A stretch of DNA of 64,000 bases from Bactericera cockerelli (GCA_024516035.1 CM044964.1:15393575-15457574), one strand, 5' to 3'. Shown: positions 34,690 through 45,820, numbered from the stretch's first letter. Translations and numbers: made by a program. Notes: a model not told the origin generated them from the letters alone.

Positions 34690-34828
34690 CAGGCGAGACA
34701 TGATAAGTTATCTTCCCATTTGGGATTTTTACCACAGAATAATGTGTCTTGGGCATACTGTTGAAATAATGGGACTTTAATAGTCCTAATCGGGCAGTAA
34801 TAAATAAGGCGATATTATTATTATTACT
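34690..34828 (+). mobile_element. SINE family B 3' part, plus
   Basis: ATGATAAGTTATCTTCCCAT to GGGCAGTAATAAATAAGGCG with an ATT tail; the tRNA head is missing. Confidence 0.75.
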
Positions 34829-34917
34829 CCTAAATCTACGTGAAACCGGGATTTGAAGCACCGACCTCCAGGTTACATGTCCGCCGCCTTATCGATCAAG
34901 CTACTGAGGTCGGTTAA
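34828..34917 (-). mobile_element. SINE family D head, minus
   Basis: CTAAATCTACGTGAAACCGG, CACCGACCTCCAGGTTACAT and CGCCTTATCGATCAAGCTAC match D in reverse. Confidence 0.75.
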
Positions 34918-35145
34918 CATTATACTAAGAGTGATTTCACCTCTACAAAGCTCCCAGGTGGAGTTCTCCATTGGAGGAAGCACGGGATCGATAGAATCAA
35001 GAGTTAAATCACCCGGGGGCGTCCTGCACATTGCAACTCGTGTTATGATTTAGGGGCGCTAAACCTAACCAGCTCACAGGATAATTCGTATTGTTAGCGA
35101 CCCAGTGGTGGAGCGACTTTCTCTAGGGAGGGGGGTGTAGAAGGA

Positions 35146-35285
35146 AACTTGATCGATAAGGCGGCGGACTTGTAACCTGGAGGTCGGTGGTTCAAGTCCC
35201 GGTTCCAGCGTATATATAGTAACGCGAGATTGATTAGTTGTGATATCGAGAAAGTGATCAAGGTTCAACACAAATATGATAACTT
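35146..35285 (+). mobile_element. SINE family D, plus
   Basis: CTTGATCGATAAGGCGGCGG, loop CTTGTAA (TGT, Thr-like), GGTCGGTGGTTCAAGTCCCG, then TTGTGATATCGAGAAAGTGA and a GATAACTT tail. Confidence 0.8.
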
Positions 35286-35335
35286 TTTTTACATCAATAG
35301 TATCATAATTTTAGAATAATTGGCAGGATAGGGCC

Positions 35336-35470
35336 GAATTATAAAACAGGATTAAAACAAAGATAAGCCAGAGCGTCCCTCAAGTCGAACTACAATGCGA
35401 GAGTGTTAAAACGTCGAATTAAGGGACAGTAGTCTGGTTTATTTTTTAAAGTCCTATTCGATAATCCCGA
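35336..35470. mobile_element. Fold-back MITE, second copy
   Basis: AACAGGATTAAAACAAAGAT, AGCGTCCCTCAAGTCG on the left and GGGACAGTAGTCTGG...AAGTCCTATTCGATAAT on the right form an imperfect inverted repeat like that at 17316-17445. Confidence 0.6.
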
Positions 35471-35949
35471 GTTTCGCACATTAGAGTCTCGAGGAATACA
35501 AAACTTCTATTCCATGCGTATGCGCACACACTCAAAAACGGATTGGTTTGCCCCCAATTGAATCAGGGCTCAGGCTCGATGCTTCTCAAGGGATTGTTGC
35601 TGATCCTCTCCCCACCTCGCGATGCCCCACTGGTGGCTTGTTGTTATGCATGGACATCGCCTCTGATAGTCGCTCAGGTTTTCAACATTCCATTCTCACG
35701 TTCTCTCTCTCTCTCTCTCTCTCCTTCTTCCTCTCGTCTCTCTCCCACATTGGGACATTGCTCTGTCTCTCTTTCAGGCGGATTCCGTGGAACAGTTGCC
35801 AAAGACAGTTTCTGCACAGTCTTCAAATCGACACTCGAGAGTTTTACCTTCGGAAAATTAAATAATTCTCAAATCCTTGATTAAATCTGTCCATTAGCAA
35901 CTAGTTAATAATAGTTTTAATAATTTAATAGTTACCTATCTCAAACTCT

Positions 35950-36045
35950 ACTGAAACTCGCATTCTACGTTGAAACCGGGACTTGAACCACCGACCTCCA
36001 GGTTACAAGTCTGCCGCCTTATCGATCAAGCTACTGAGGTCGGTT
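35950..36045 (-). mobile_element. SINE family D, minus, truncated body
   Basis: TTGAAACCGGGACTTGAACC, CTCCAGGTTACAAGTCTGCC, CTTATCGATCAAGCTACTGA. The region just beyond (CCATTAGCAACTTTGG) repeats unique sequence at 35890, a hint of a local target duplication. Confidence 0.75.
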
Positions 36046-36222
36046 CCATTAGCAACTTTGGAAAAGGATAGTTGCTAATGGACAGATTTAATCTAGGACT
36101 TGACAAACACTTTCAAACATAGTCAAATGGCTAATGGCCCACCAAGTTTACTAATGGCCGACGACTACGCAATCCATGTAGTTTTTTTTTGGTTTTTGGC
36201 TAGACTTTTATTTCTTTTCATT

Positions 36223-36475
36223 TTATAAATAAAACAATGCATTCATTTCTTCAGAAGGCAATGCTGACAACACACTGGCAGCATTGCCCCTCTGAATCGC
36301 CAAACTTATTTTCTCTGTTAATATTAGCATCATTGATCTTCCGGTTCCTTTATCAATCCTTTTCTTCCCAATTGTCCTTATCCATTCTTTTCCTTCCTTA
36401 CACCAAACTCCCATCGTCTCAACAGCCATCACAACTAAATCAAACCCTCTTGCCTTTATGTCTGAATATTTATGT
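36223..36475 (-). pseudogene. Retroelement C-terminal fragment (AVETMG...QRGNAASVL motif)
   Basis: Minus frame: KYSDIKARGFDLVVMAVETM, then W-I-R-T-I-G-K-K, LTEKISLAIQRGNAASVLSA and a stop. Closer to the usual form of this tail than the copy at 19839, with the KYxDI...DLV lead-in preserved. The RT domain is absent, so it is a truncated remnant. Function unknown beyond association with RT-bearing proteins. Confidence 0.65.
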
Positions 36476-36544
36476 ATGTTAGTTTATATAGTTAGTTTTT
36501 TGCAATCCATAATTAGAGACGACAGAGATTTTATTACACTTCAT

Positions 36545-36670
36545 TCACAGGAAACTCACGAACCTTAACCTCACCCAGCCTGAGCGGGGCCTGGAAGAGG
36601 GTTCGAATTTCAATGGTCACCCATCCAAGTCCTTGCCTTGCTGGACGCCTAACTTGAGTGACAGAACGAA
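36545..36670 (-). mobile_element. SINE family C relative, minus
   Basis: AACCTCACCCAGCCTGAGCG, GGGTTCGAATTTCAATGGTC, then TGGACGCCTAACTTGAGTGA. Shares the core with 46735 and 48900. Confidence 0.55.
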
Positions 36671-36774
36671 AACTGGGATGTTCAACGTGCCATCCACGCT
36701 GGTAATATGCGTGGTTCTCAAGTCAAATAGAAGAAGTTGCAGGTTGCAATTTAAATTCAGCTCTTTTCATTAGG

Positions 36775-36975
36775 ATTGGGTGAAAGAGATTGCCATAGGC
36801 AATAACCCCGCCCCTTAATCAGGACATATGTATTTATCTATTTCTTTCCATTTGATTGTTTATACTGTCTCCATTTTTCTATTTTTTTTATAATAATTAT
36901 TTTTATTGTACATATACAATTGTACATCTTTTTATTTAATAAAGAATAAAGCATTTAATAATGATAATAATAATA
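36775..36975 (+). mobile_element. LINE 3'-tail family fragment, plus
   Basis: GAAAGAGATTGCCATAGGCA, AATAACCCCGCCCCTTAATC, T-rich sequence, AATAAAGAATAAAGCATTTA and an ATAATA tail. Clearest copy of the family. Confidence 0.65.
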
Positions 36976-36979
36976 AAAG

Positions 36980-37840
36980 TTAGCCATGTAATATATTAAT
37001 TGTATATCTTATTTAGCGGAGTATTCAAGCAGTATCTGAAAACGCAGATTATCGCGATGGCGGTGCTCAAGTCAAATAATTTAAGTGTTATTTTTTTTTC
37101 TCCATGTAATTTCATTTCAATTTTGCTGCAACACCGTGGATTATTTAGAGCGCGAATTTTGCAAATTAATTTCCACGAGGAAACGAGGAAATAGCTGCAA
37201 TTTTATAAGTTCAAAATTATTTCGGTGGATGTTCGCTTCTTCAGTTAGTAATGTCGCCCTCGGTATTAAGGTCGCCACAGTATCCAATTATTTCAAAAAA
37301 TCCTTTAGAATATCGAATTAAAACAAATTTTAAATGAATCAAGCAAAGCAAAGAACCGACGAAACTGTCCTAAGGCATATTTCCGTCCAAGACTCTTGAA
37401 CGAATCTTAAAAGTGAAATGGGCGTTGGATAGTTCTAGAAAATATTCCAGGAGACCTTAGACTAGACCGTCTGTTTTATTCGTTAGGAAGAAAATTAAAG
37501 TCGCTTCTCTTAATTTTCTTCTTTTAAAAGGGTCAATGAAGGAGAAAAAAGAAACAATATTTCCGTGCGTCTTGACATAACATATGCGAAGAACTCATCA
37601 TTTGAATCATAATCTTGAAATCCTCATGCAACTTGAGAAGGCTTACAAATTTAAACACGATTCTTTGTTCCCAATGGGAAAGCAAATTGTTCCTGAAGGA
37701 AACTGTTGGTGTAATGGGACGCTCCCTAGTCCCCCGTCTTAGCACAGGAAAGGTAACGCTAATTCCAAGCTGTCAAAAGAACAAAGAATTGCCTGCTAAT
37801 TCATAAGTGTTAAGGAGATACCTTAAGTCATGTTATTAAT
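36980..37840. other. Spacer without a recognised gene
   Basis: Short open frames only; no repeat family recognised. Confidence 0.5.
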
Positions 37841-37844
37841 CTTT

Positions 37845-38440
37845 CACTTCCTCTTCTCTCTCTCCTCTCCCATTTCTAATTTTCCACCTCCTCTATCCTC
37901 TACCCATTCTCTTTTTTCTCACTCCAATCTCTTTTCTTCTTTTTGTTTTTAATTCTCTCTCTCTCTCTTATCCCTCTTTATTCTCCTTCTCCCTCACCCT
38001 CGTCTTTCTTCCACCCTCCAATCTCTTCTTATCCTCCTCCATCTCTACCCATCCTGTGTCCCCTCCTCTCTTCTTTCTCCTTATCTACATCTGTATCTGT
38101 AACAATGTATATTATCTTTATTGTGTTCATCTTTTTCCTTCTCCTCCATTTCTTCTGCAGTATTTCTGTCACAATCGTTAATATCTTTTCTTTTCCTCCC
38201 TCTATCTCCTTCTCAGTTTCTCTTCCTAATCTTCCTCTCTCTCTTCCTCTAGTCTTGTATTCGTATCATATCTCTCTACCTCCCTCTCTCTGCTTCTATA
38301 GTGTTTGTATTATCCCTCTCTCTTTCTGTCCATTCTTTCCTCTCTCTCTATTCCTTTCTTTATCTCCTTCCTCCTCCCTCCAATTCTTTTCTTTCTCCCT
38401 CCCATTTCTTGTTTTGTTCATATTATCTCTGTCATAATCG
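37845..38440. repeat. Pyrimidine-rich tract
   Basis: About 600 bp C/T-rich on the plus strand with CTCTCTCT and CCTCCTCC runs. A 164-codon Ser/Leu/Pro frame across it is a composition artefact. Confidence 0.75.
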
Positions 38441-38689
38441 GTAATTTATTGCAGCCTGTATCTTATTATTATTATTAAAGATAAGAGAGAAGGGAAGTAG
38501 GAAGGCATTGACTAATCGATTGGTTAAAATTTATTAATAAAATCCAATTTCTCAAATGACATTTCCTTAATACCCTCCAGTTTTTCAGTTGTTATTTTTC
38601 AGATAGGTACCTATAAACAATAAAAAAAGAAAGAAATAATTTAAAAAATAAATTTTGATACTATATTGTAGATTCCCATCCTTTAAAAT

Positions 38690-38900
38690 AATAATAACAC
38701 TTTTTAGTGGAAGGTAACAACCAGGCGAGATTAATGCTTAAAACATTTCTACCACCTAAGCCTTAAAGTCTTGTTATTCTGTGGTCCATAGACTCAAATT
38801 AATGATAAAAAATTTATGTACTGGGTGGGATTCGAACCAACGGACCCCTACGCTACCTGGATTACCAGACCAGCGCGTTAACCACTTGACTAAAAAGAAA
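38690..38900 (-). mobile_element. SINE family E, minus
   Basis: In reverse: GTGGTTAACGCGCTGGTCTG, loop GGT (Thr-like), GTCCGTTGGTTCGAATCCCA, and a body with TAATCTCGCCTGGTTGTTAC. The ATT-type tail lies at the left end. Confidence 0.8.
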
Positions 38901-38909
38901 AAAGACCTT

Positions 38910-40160
38910 CTGTACAACGAAAAAAGTTTACTACCAGGTCCTTTTTTAAGTCCATTTTTTGTTGTATCATTCATTTCAAGTACTTCAATTAAGCGTTTGA
39001 ACAAGGTATTATCATGGGCCATTCATTCTCTGTGTAACAATATGTATGACGTCACACAGGGTCTCATGGAACCGGTAATAACAATAATCCCGATGCAAAC
39101 ACATCCCACACGCATAACACTAGAACCCGAATTCGGTGAATCTGATCCGCAATAGAATAAAGGCGACAATGGTTGTTAAAATACAAGATAGTCCTCCTCT
39201 AGGTAACGAACTATGTATAATATGCGATCAGAGACAGGAACGACCCTGTGAAGGGTACTAAGGGGTCATTCTAGGGTTTCCCTCCTCCTCAATATATGAA
39301 TAGTTGTGTTTTTCAGTAGGGTACTTTTGCTCTGTTTTTAAAGAAAAAAGACGAATTTAAACGAGTAGGAAAAAAAATTTGTATGCTGACTTCTCTAGTG
39401 ATTCAAGACTTACACATAGATTTCCATTTTTTAAATAAAAAAAAAAATCGAAATTTTCACAAAGGTGGTTCTTCTAGACAACTATTCATATTTCCGTACC
39501 TGTCATTTGGTGTGAATTTTGGATTTTGTGAAATTATAAAGAGAATTTGGAATTTTAGAAAGGTGACAAGACTTGTTGCCGTACAATGGCTTTCTCTGAT
39601 TTCTCAATAATGTGGGAAAAAAATTCATATGATTAAAGTATGAAAATTGGTCAATCGTGATTTTAACTTGGTCACCCCATTCACGATGTGTTTTCACTTT
39701 TCTGATTATACTGATTATTCTGTACATTTATACGATTAACTAAATACATTCTCTCAATTAAATTTATTCTATTTGGTTCATAGCAACAATCTGGCAAACA
39801 TTGGTTTTCAACAATATCATCCGCTTAAGATATTAGTTCGTCCCTGGTTCGGCACTTGTTATTACCTGAAGATCCAGTGTTGTACCTGGCTGAATACAGC
39901 AACACAATGGACACAGGAATGCCAAACCAATTGGGGAGATGTTCAGACCATTGTGGATGTGGCCATTGTGAATGTTGATGAAGAAATAAATAGAGAGTCT
40001 GGAGGAACATTTCATTGAAGAGTTCACACAATGCACCCATACTATCTTCATAGTGGATATTGTATAAACAGGGTGGTTGTTCACGCCATGTGACTCTAGT
40101 TTGAATTGCCAGTGACAACATTAATTCAGTGGTGTTCATAGAGGATCAAGAAAGAGGTTG
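38910..40160. other. Spacer without a recognised gene
   Basis: Two overlapping open frames at 39773-40139 (plus 81 codons, minus 104 codons) have protein-like composition, but I recognise neither. Confidence 0.4.
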
Positions 40161-40167
40161 TCAGTAG

Positions 40168-40333
40168 CCCATTCCAGAAACACTCTTCACTCTCAGAATC
40201 CCCGAATTTCCGTTTCAATCACACAAAGCACTCTGATTAGTAATTGGGTTTGAATTAACCAATCAGAATGCGCTGTGTCGGTTGAAAGGAAGATTTGGAG
40301 ATTATGAGAGTGCTTTCTGGAACGAGGGCCAAG
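40168..40333. mobile_element. Fold-back MITE
   Basis: CCATTCCAGAAACACTCTTC on the left and the reverse complement of GAGAGTGCTTTCTGGAACGA on the right pair over ~70 bp, with CAATCACACAAAGCACTCTG facing CCAATCAGAATGCGCTGTG at the centre. Confidence 0.65.
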
Positions 40334-41209
40334 TACCGTTTTTTATAATGATAATAAATACCCGGTGTACGGGAGTATATTTACGGGAATAGCCCTATTT
40401 ACAATGTCAACAATAAAAATGTCAATAAACACAAAGATTAAAATCAAATAATGTTAAAAAAAGTAATATCACAAGTAGTAAAAAGTAATTAATACACAAA
40501 AAGGTATGAACAAACAGTACAACACAAAGTTTTAGTATATGTTACCGAAAGGCGACAGCACCGACATTTCCATAGTATTTCTCCCACCCCTCTTCTACAC
40601 CCGACACATGACTCTATAATAATATGTATTTCCCTAATCCTACTTCACAACCGAGGCATGTTGGCCCATCTTCAACAAAAAAAAGCCTATACATATATTT
40701 CTCCTCACCGTCCTCTACACCCACGTTTGGTCAATTTACATAGATAGGCACTCCAAAGCCATGTACAATGTACAGTTGTACATTGTAAAATTAGAAATTT
40801 CAAATAAAAACAAGAACCTGCGACTTGTCCACCCTGTATACACGGTCACCTACAAACGAGATATCACACGGACCATTCGGGGAGATATGAAAGAGAGAAC
40901 TATTGGTGAAAAGACATAAAATCAACGTCATTGAAGAAGCCAAAGGCAATAAAAAAATGGAAACATTTCATTTAACGGCTCTCTCGCTCTTTCTCTCTCA
41001 CTCCTCCACAAACAGGGATGAAATGGTGGCGCCAAGCAAACCTCTTCATGACAAGTGGTTATATTCAGGGATGGTAATCAAAAATATTTACTTCGAGATT
41101 TTCGAGTCAAAAATTTAAACTCCGCCAAAAGTCCATACTACAAAATCGGGGCACTATTATTTTTGAAATTGTGAATGCTATCTACAGAAAATTTTGTTCA
41201 TGAAGGCAT

Positions 41210-41300
41210 AGCATAGTAGTTAGTAGTGCTTTATAGACTTTCCGCTCGATACAAGAAGTCCCATTACGCTAACAGTTTAATATAGCACCTCTTTATTTAT
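41210..41300. repeat. Interspersed repeat, copy 1 of 2
   Basis: TAGTGCTTTATAGACTTTCC, then CATTACGCTAACAGTTTAAT and a TTTATTTATTG end. The other copy lies at 58355-58450. Confidence 0.6.
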
Positions 41301-41364
41301 TGTGAGGTAAATAATTGTTTAAATTTTCTATTCTCACTATTAGAGTTTTTAAAGTTAAAGTTAT

Positions 41365-41505
41365 CATATTTATGTTATTAATCACCCTCGTGATATCACA
41401 ACTACTCAAACTCGCTTTACTAAATCTACGCTGAAACCGGGACTTGAACCACCGACCTCCAAGTCACAAGCCCGCCGCCTTATTGATCAAGCTACTGAGG
41501 TCGGT
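41365..41505 (-). mobile_element. SINE family D, minus, near-complete
   Basis: AGTTATCATATTTATGTTAT, CTCGTGATATCACAACTACT, CGGGACTTGAACCACCGACC and CTTATTGATCAAGCTACTGA. Confidence 0.8.
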
Positions 41506-42250
41506 ATTCTCACTCTTATGTATCTGAGCCACGTGTTTCAACTTTCAGCCCCTCCACTGAAGAGGCAGGGGTGCTCCGTGGTGATAAACTCTCGTGCAGA
41601 GTCTCAAATGCAATTTCCCATCCAGCTCCAAGCTGTGAATTTATTCATTTTTTTGCAACCATTTTCCATGATTCCAATGCACTCGCAATTATAATGAACA
41701 TTTTCTGCAATTATAGGTATTATTTTCTATTAGGAAAAAGGTTTTTCTTTTTAATGTTTTGCCTAGGTGAACTGAATGTTGCCGTGATGGTGAATTTATT
41801 TCGTGTTTTCCCGTCCATGCTCCAATATTGTTTCAGGGAAATTTTCAGAAATAGTAGAATTTCTCCTTCTTTTTGACATCGTGCACTTCTCATTTTTTCC
41901 CTCCCTTTTCTCTTTTTTCCCGGCTTCCTCTTCTCCGTATCCTTCTTGTTATGAATCTAATACCGTTGTTCTTGTAGCAGCAAAAGCTATACCGAGGGGT
42001 TGTTACTAATATTACAATCTAATATTAGTATCTTCCACTATGTAAAACTATAATCCTCAGTTGCCGTCCTTATTTCCAATTTTCCACATACCGTTGTAAT
42101 CACATCTCTGGGAACATTGCTTCCCATTTTCTTTTCTTTCCACCATTTTTTTTTTTATTTTTTTATTTTTAATATAATACACGGGCGAACCCTATACTAT
42201 CTAATTATAATTGTACCCTAACTATCAAAAAATAATTTTAAATATAACAA

Positions 42251-42253
<3 letters not shown>

Positions 42254-42288
<35 letters not shown>
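42254..42288. repeat. 35-nt poly(A)
   Basis: Uninterrupted A-run within the 3' UTR of the LINE; it reads as poly(T) in the element's own direction, so it is not the tail. Confidence 0.9.
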
Positions 42289-42289
<1 letters not shown>

Positions 42290-42462
42290 AGTTTTAAGTC
42301 AAATAAAACAGAGAAAGAAGCGAAAGGAAGCAAAGAGCGATATAGTAAGAGAGAGAGAGAGAGAAAGAGTGAGTGTAAAAGTGAGAGAAAGAGAAAAAGA
42401 GAGAGAGAGAGAGAAAGAAAGAAGGAGGGAGGGAGAGGAAAAAGAGAAGGAAAAGATGATGT

Positions 42463-45400
42463 TCAATGGTTAAGGTAGAATTGTTTGATGGAAGTTACAG
42501 TAGTACAGAAGAAATCGATACTGTCTTTCAGTGTGTTAGCATTCCTTTGAAAACGGATCATTGGGGAGTTCTGTAAATAGTTCGTCCGAACAAATGGAGG
42601 TCTGAATGGGAGTGGCGCACGAGTGGCCATACGCCCAGGTACATTTATATTTATGGACGAAAGGAGTTCAGGAACTGTTAAGTGGGAGTGAAGAATATTA
42701 AAAAAGAAGACCATATCAAACATTTCTCTCCTTTTCTTTAGAGGAAGTAAACGGAGTTGGTGTTCCAAAGAATCATAGGATTCCTCAGGACAACCAAGCT
42801 TTCTACTCATGATTCTCAGGGCCTTATGTTGAATGGACTCCATCCGAGCAGAATAGAACTCATAAGACGGATTCCAAGCTGTAGAGGAAAATTCTAGGAC
42901 ACTACGCACCAAGGAGCAGTAGAGGATTTTAAACGATGTTACGTCAGGGAAGTCCTTGGTGGATCTGAAGATAAATCCCAGCATTTTTGAGGCTTTGGAA
43001 CAGATAGCCTCCATATGCGGGTTGAAAGATAACTGAGAATCAAACAAGACACCAAGATCTCTGACGCAATTGGAACGAGGAATACTATAGGAGTTCAATG
43101 AATAGTCAAACAAGTGAGGACTGCTAGAGCGTGTAAAAGATATTACATTACATTTCAAAGGATTAACCTCTAAAAGATTACTATCAAACCATTGTTTTAA
43201 GTCAAGAAGAGCGCTTTGAAGTATTTGGTAGTCGTTAGAAGAGCGAATCTCGCGAAAGATCTTGAGATCATCACAGAAAAGTAAGAATTGAACATCGTGC
43301 TTAGAAAGACAGTTGACGACATCGTTGATGAATAACAAAAAGAGAATGGGGCCCAAATGAGAACCCTGAGGAACTCCTGAAGTAGCAACAAAAGAGGAAG
43401 AGACAGAAGAACCTAAACGAACCATACAAAGCCTTCCAGAAAGATAGCTAGCAAACCAAAGTAAGAGAGAGTCCGAAATACCATAAGAAGACAGTTTATC
43501 TAGAAGAATCCTATGGTTAACCCTATCAAATGCCTTTGTCAAATCTAAGTATATGGAATCTACCTGAGAGCCGTGAAGGTGACAAGAAATATAGTTAAGA
43601 TAACATAAAAGATTAGAAGCGACGGACTTATGAGGTAAGAAACCATGCTGATGAAGACTGATCGAAGGTAAGAAATAAGGTAGAAGATTCTCAAGCACAA
43701 GAGCTTCAAAAAGTTTTGGTATAGTAGAAAGTATGGATATGGGACGATAATTTGAAACTTCGTGACGAGAATTACCTTTTTTAGGGACTGGCGAAACAAA
43801 ACTGCTTTTCCACAGGGAGGGAAAAACACCTTGACTTAGAGAAAGATTGAAGAGAAAACACAACGGGAAAGCTAAAGAAGAAGAACAGTTTTTGAGGAAA
43901 ACTGGAGGAATGCCGTCTGGACCCATACCTTTGTGAACGCTTAAAGACTTTAGTTTTTTTAAAACTGCAGCTAAGGAAATACTACAAGACGAAACCTGGT
44001 CCGAAGATACGGAAACAAACTCATTACAACAAAGAGGAATATCAACGAAAGACGAAGAAAAGTGGTTTGCAAATAAATTGGCTGAAGATAGTGCGCAAGA
44101 AGATTCAATGCCATTGTGTTTTACTACCTTAGGAATGCCAGAGCCTCCACGGAGGTTTTTATTAAATTTCCAGAAATATCGTGAGTCCTCCTTGATATTA
44201 TCAACAACAGAAGAGATATAAGATGAGTAACAACGATTGGATTCTTGTGCGCAAAGTGCTCGCAAACGTGAGAAGACAGAGTAAGAGTGGGATGTACGAC
44301 TTGACTTGTAGAACTTGTGGGCACATTTTTTCTGGATTATTAATGATTTTAGATAAGAACTATACCATACTGGAAAAGAGTCTCGCTTAAGAGTAATAGG
44401 TGGAACAAAAACTTTAATAACATCATTTAGAAACTTGGAAAATCTATTAACATTAATTTCAATAAGAGGGGAATTTAAAAATGAGAGCCAATCAAAGTCG
44501 AAGAAAAGATTATTAAGAAATACGTAAGGAGCTTTCCGAAAATTAAAACCGACGAAGTCATCTACAGCTGACTCTAGATAAACAATTGGAAATATGAAAC
44601 ACAATGGCGGATGCAGAGGATCGATGGGCAAGAAGGAATCACAACGCTCAACGGTACAGCTTTCAATTGATGCGGAACAGAGAACTAGATCAAGCGTGCG
44701 ATTGTCTGCGTTGGAAACATAATTGTGCTGACGAAGGTTAAGGAAAGAAATACTATCCAGAAATGCACCACTACGAAGAGAAGAACTGATGGGAAGGGAT
44801 CCGTCGTCGGACCAAGATAGTTCCGGTAAATTGTAGTCACCAAGCAACAGAAAAGTATCCTCCGGAAAGAGGCTGTATACTCGTTCTACCTCCTCAAAAT
44901 GGGAAGAAAAATAAGCAGGCGGAGATGATGGAGGGATATAAAGGACACAGAAGACGAAATAGCTTTTGGGTCCCGAACCTAAGGTGGAAACACGGACAAA
45001 CAGTTGTTCGAACCCCCGAGATGATTTACTGATGACACGAGAAGAGAAACGGTTATCATTTACAGCCAGAAGTACTCCACCGCCGCTTTTTTTATTAGTG
45101 AATTTTAGATCTCTATCGCACCGATGAATCTCAAAATTCACAAATCCAATCTCAGATGAGAAAAACGAAGACGTGAGATTGGTTTCAGAGAAGGCAAAAA
45201 TATCGTATTCCTCTAGGGGTAAAGTAGAGCGAGTTTTAGAAAGCTTGGTTCTTAAACCACGAACATTTTGATAGAAAATAGATAATGAAGAAAGTACAGG
45301 AGAAGAATCAAGTGAGGACTTAGTAGGAAGACAAGAAGGGGCAGTTGGGAAAGAAGAAGATGGGGTTAGGTTATGTTGACTTTGAATGGGATAAATTGGT

Positions 45401-45555
45401 ATAAGATTTCTAGTATTTCGGCCAACAGCATTATTATCGACAGTATGAGAAGGTATGAGTGATACATCATAATCATAAAAATGAATGTATCGCTCTGTCT
45501 CCGTATTATAAGGTAAGCATGAAATAATATTATGACTAGTATTAGGATACCATTT
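42463..45555 (-). CDS. LINE ORF2: endonuclease and reverse transcriptase (Jockey-type), no initiator Met seen
   Basis: A continuous frame of 1,030 codons plus stop. It is open from 45555, just after an in-frame TAG at 45556-45558. No in-frame ATG was found ahead of the endonuclease domain, so the start is lost, upstream, or not standard. The apurinic-type endonuclease domain shows FYQNVRGLRTKL, FAFSETNL, LLLGDYNLPELSW and a DPLHPP motif near its end. The RT domain shows MGPDGIPPVFLKN, NYRPISILSTIPKLFEALVL, HGFLPHKSVASNL, YLDLTKAFDRVNH, SGVPQGSHLGPILFLLFIND and the catalytic box FLLFCDDLKIF. Box C is unusual (Cys for Ala in the usual FADD/YADD), but both aspartates are kept. The protein would nick DNA and copy element RNA at the nick. 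The intact frame suggests recent activity. Confidence 0.85.
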   Translation of the reverse strand, partial: KWYPNTSHNIISCLPYNTETERYIHFYDYDVSLIPSHTVDNNAVGRNTRNLIPIYPIQSQHNLTPSSSFPTAPSCLPTKSSLDSSPVLSSLSIFYQNVRGLRTKLSKTRSTLPLEEYDIFAFSETNLTSSFFSSEIGFVNFEIHRCDRDLKFTNKKSGGGVLLAVNDNRFSSRVISKSSRGFEQLFVRVSTLGSGPKSYFVFCVLYIPPSSPPAYFSSHFEEVERVYSLFPEDTFLLLGDYNLPELSWSDDGSLPISSSLRSGAFLDSISFLNLRQHNYVSNADNRTLDLVLCSASIESCTVERCDSFLPIDPLHPPLCFIFPIVYLESAVDDFVGFNFRKAPYVFLNNLFFDFDWLSFLNSPLIEINVNRFSKFLNDVIKVFVPPITLKRDSFPVWYSSYLKSLIIQKKCAHKFYKSSRTSHSYSVFSRLRALCAQESNRCYSSYISSVVDNIKEDSRYFWKFNKNLRGGSGIPKVVKHNGIESSCALSSANLFANHFSSSFVDIPLCCNEFVSVSSDQVSSCSISLAAVLKKLKSLSVHKGMGPDGIPPVFLKNCSSSLAFPLCFLFNLSLSQGVFPSLWKSSFVSPVPKKGNSRHEVSNYRPISILSTIPKLFEALVLENLLPYFLPSISLHQHGFLPHKSVASNLLCYLNYISCHLHGSQVDSIYLDLTKAFDRVNHRILLDKLSSYGISDSLLLWFASYLSGRLCMVRLGSSVSSSFVATSGVPQGSHLGPILFLLFINDVVNCLSKHDVQFLLFCDDLKIFREIRSSNDYQILQSALLDLKQWFDSNLLEVNPLKCNVISFTRSSSPHLFDYSLNSYSIPRSNCVRDLGVLFDSQLSFNPHMEAICSKASKMLGFIFRSTKDFPDVTSFKILYCSLVRSVLEFSSTAWNPSYEFYSARMESIQHKALRIMSRKLGCPEESYDSLEHQLRLLPLKKRREMFDMVFFFNILHSHLTVPELLSSININVPGRMATRAPLPFRPPFVRTNYLQNSPMIRFQRNANTLKDSIDFFCTTVTSIKQFYLNH

Positions 45556-45657
45556 CTAACATCTTCCCAAACTCTCAGACTTATTTTTTCTAACATCTTT
45601 CCACACTCTCATACTTATTTTTTCTAACATCTTTCCACACTCTCAGACTTATTTTCC
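45556..45657. repeat. 34-bp tandem triple repeat
   Basis: CTAACATCTTTCCACACTCT-type units start at 45556, 45590 and 45624. They sit immediately upstream of the LINE frame in its own direction and carry the in-frame stop. Confidence 0.85.
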
Positions 45658-45758
45658 ACGTCCTTTTTGTCAATTTTTCTCCTGTCCGCACGACTGCTAC
45701 AGACGTAGAGGTGTCCCCATTATCATAGAAACAAGTTTATGTACTATGTATTTTTAAG

Positions 45759-45820
45759 TTTTTTTTTTTTTTTTTTTTAATTACATTATAAAAATGGAGT
45801 AATTTCTCCGTGAACTTAAA

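Larger units (their letters stand above)
42148..45657 (-). mobile_element. Jockey-type LINE copy
   Basis: Open frame, GA/CT-rich 3' UTR (42290-42460), a homopolymer run (42254-42288) and a minus-strand A-rich tail ending at about 42148. The upstream side ends near a 34-bp triple repeat. Borders are approximate and no target duplication was resolved. Confidence 0.6.

Noticed and set aside
39773..40139. Opposed 81- and 104-codon frames as possible transposase remnants
   Set aside because: I found no recognisable catalytic or structural motif in either strand.
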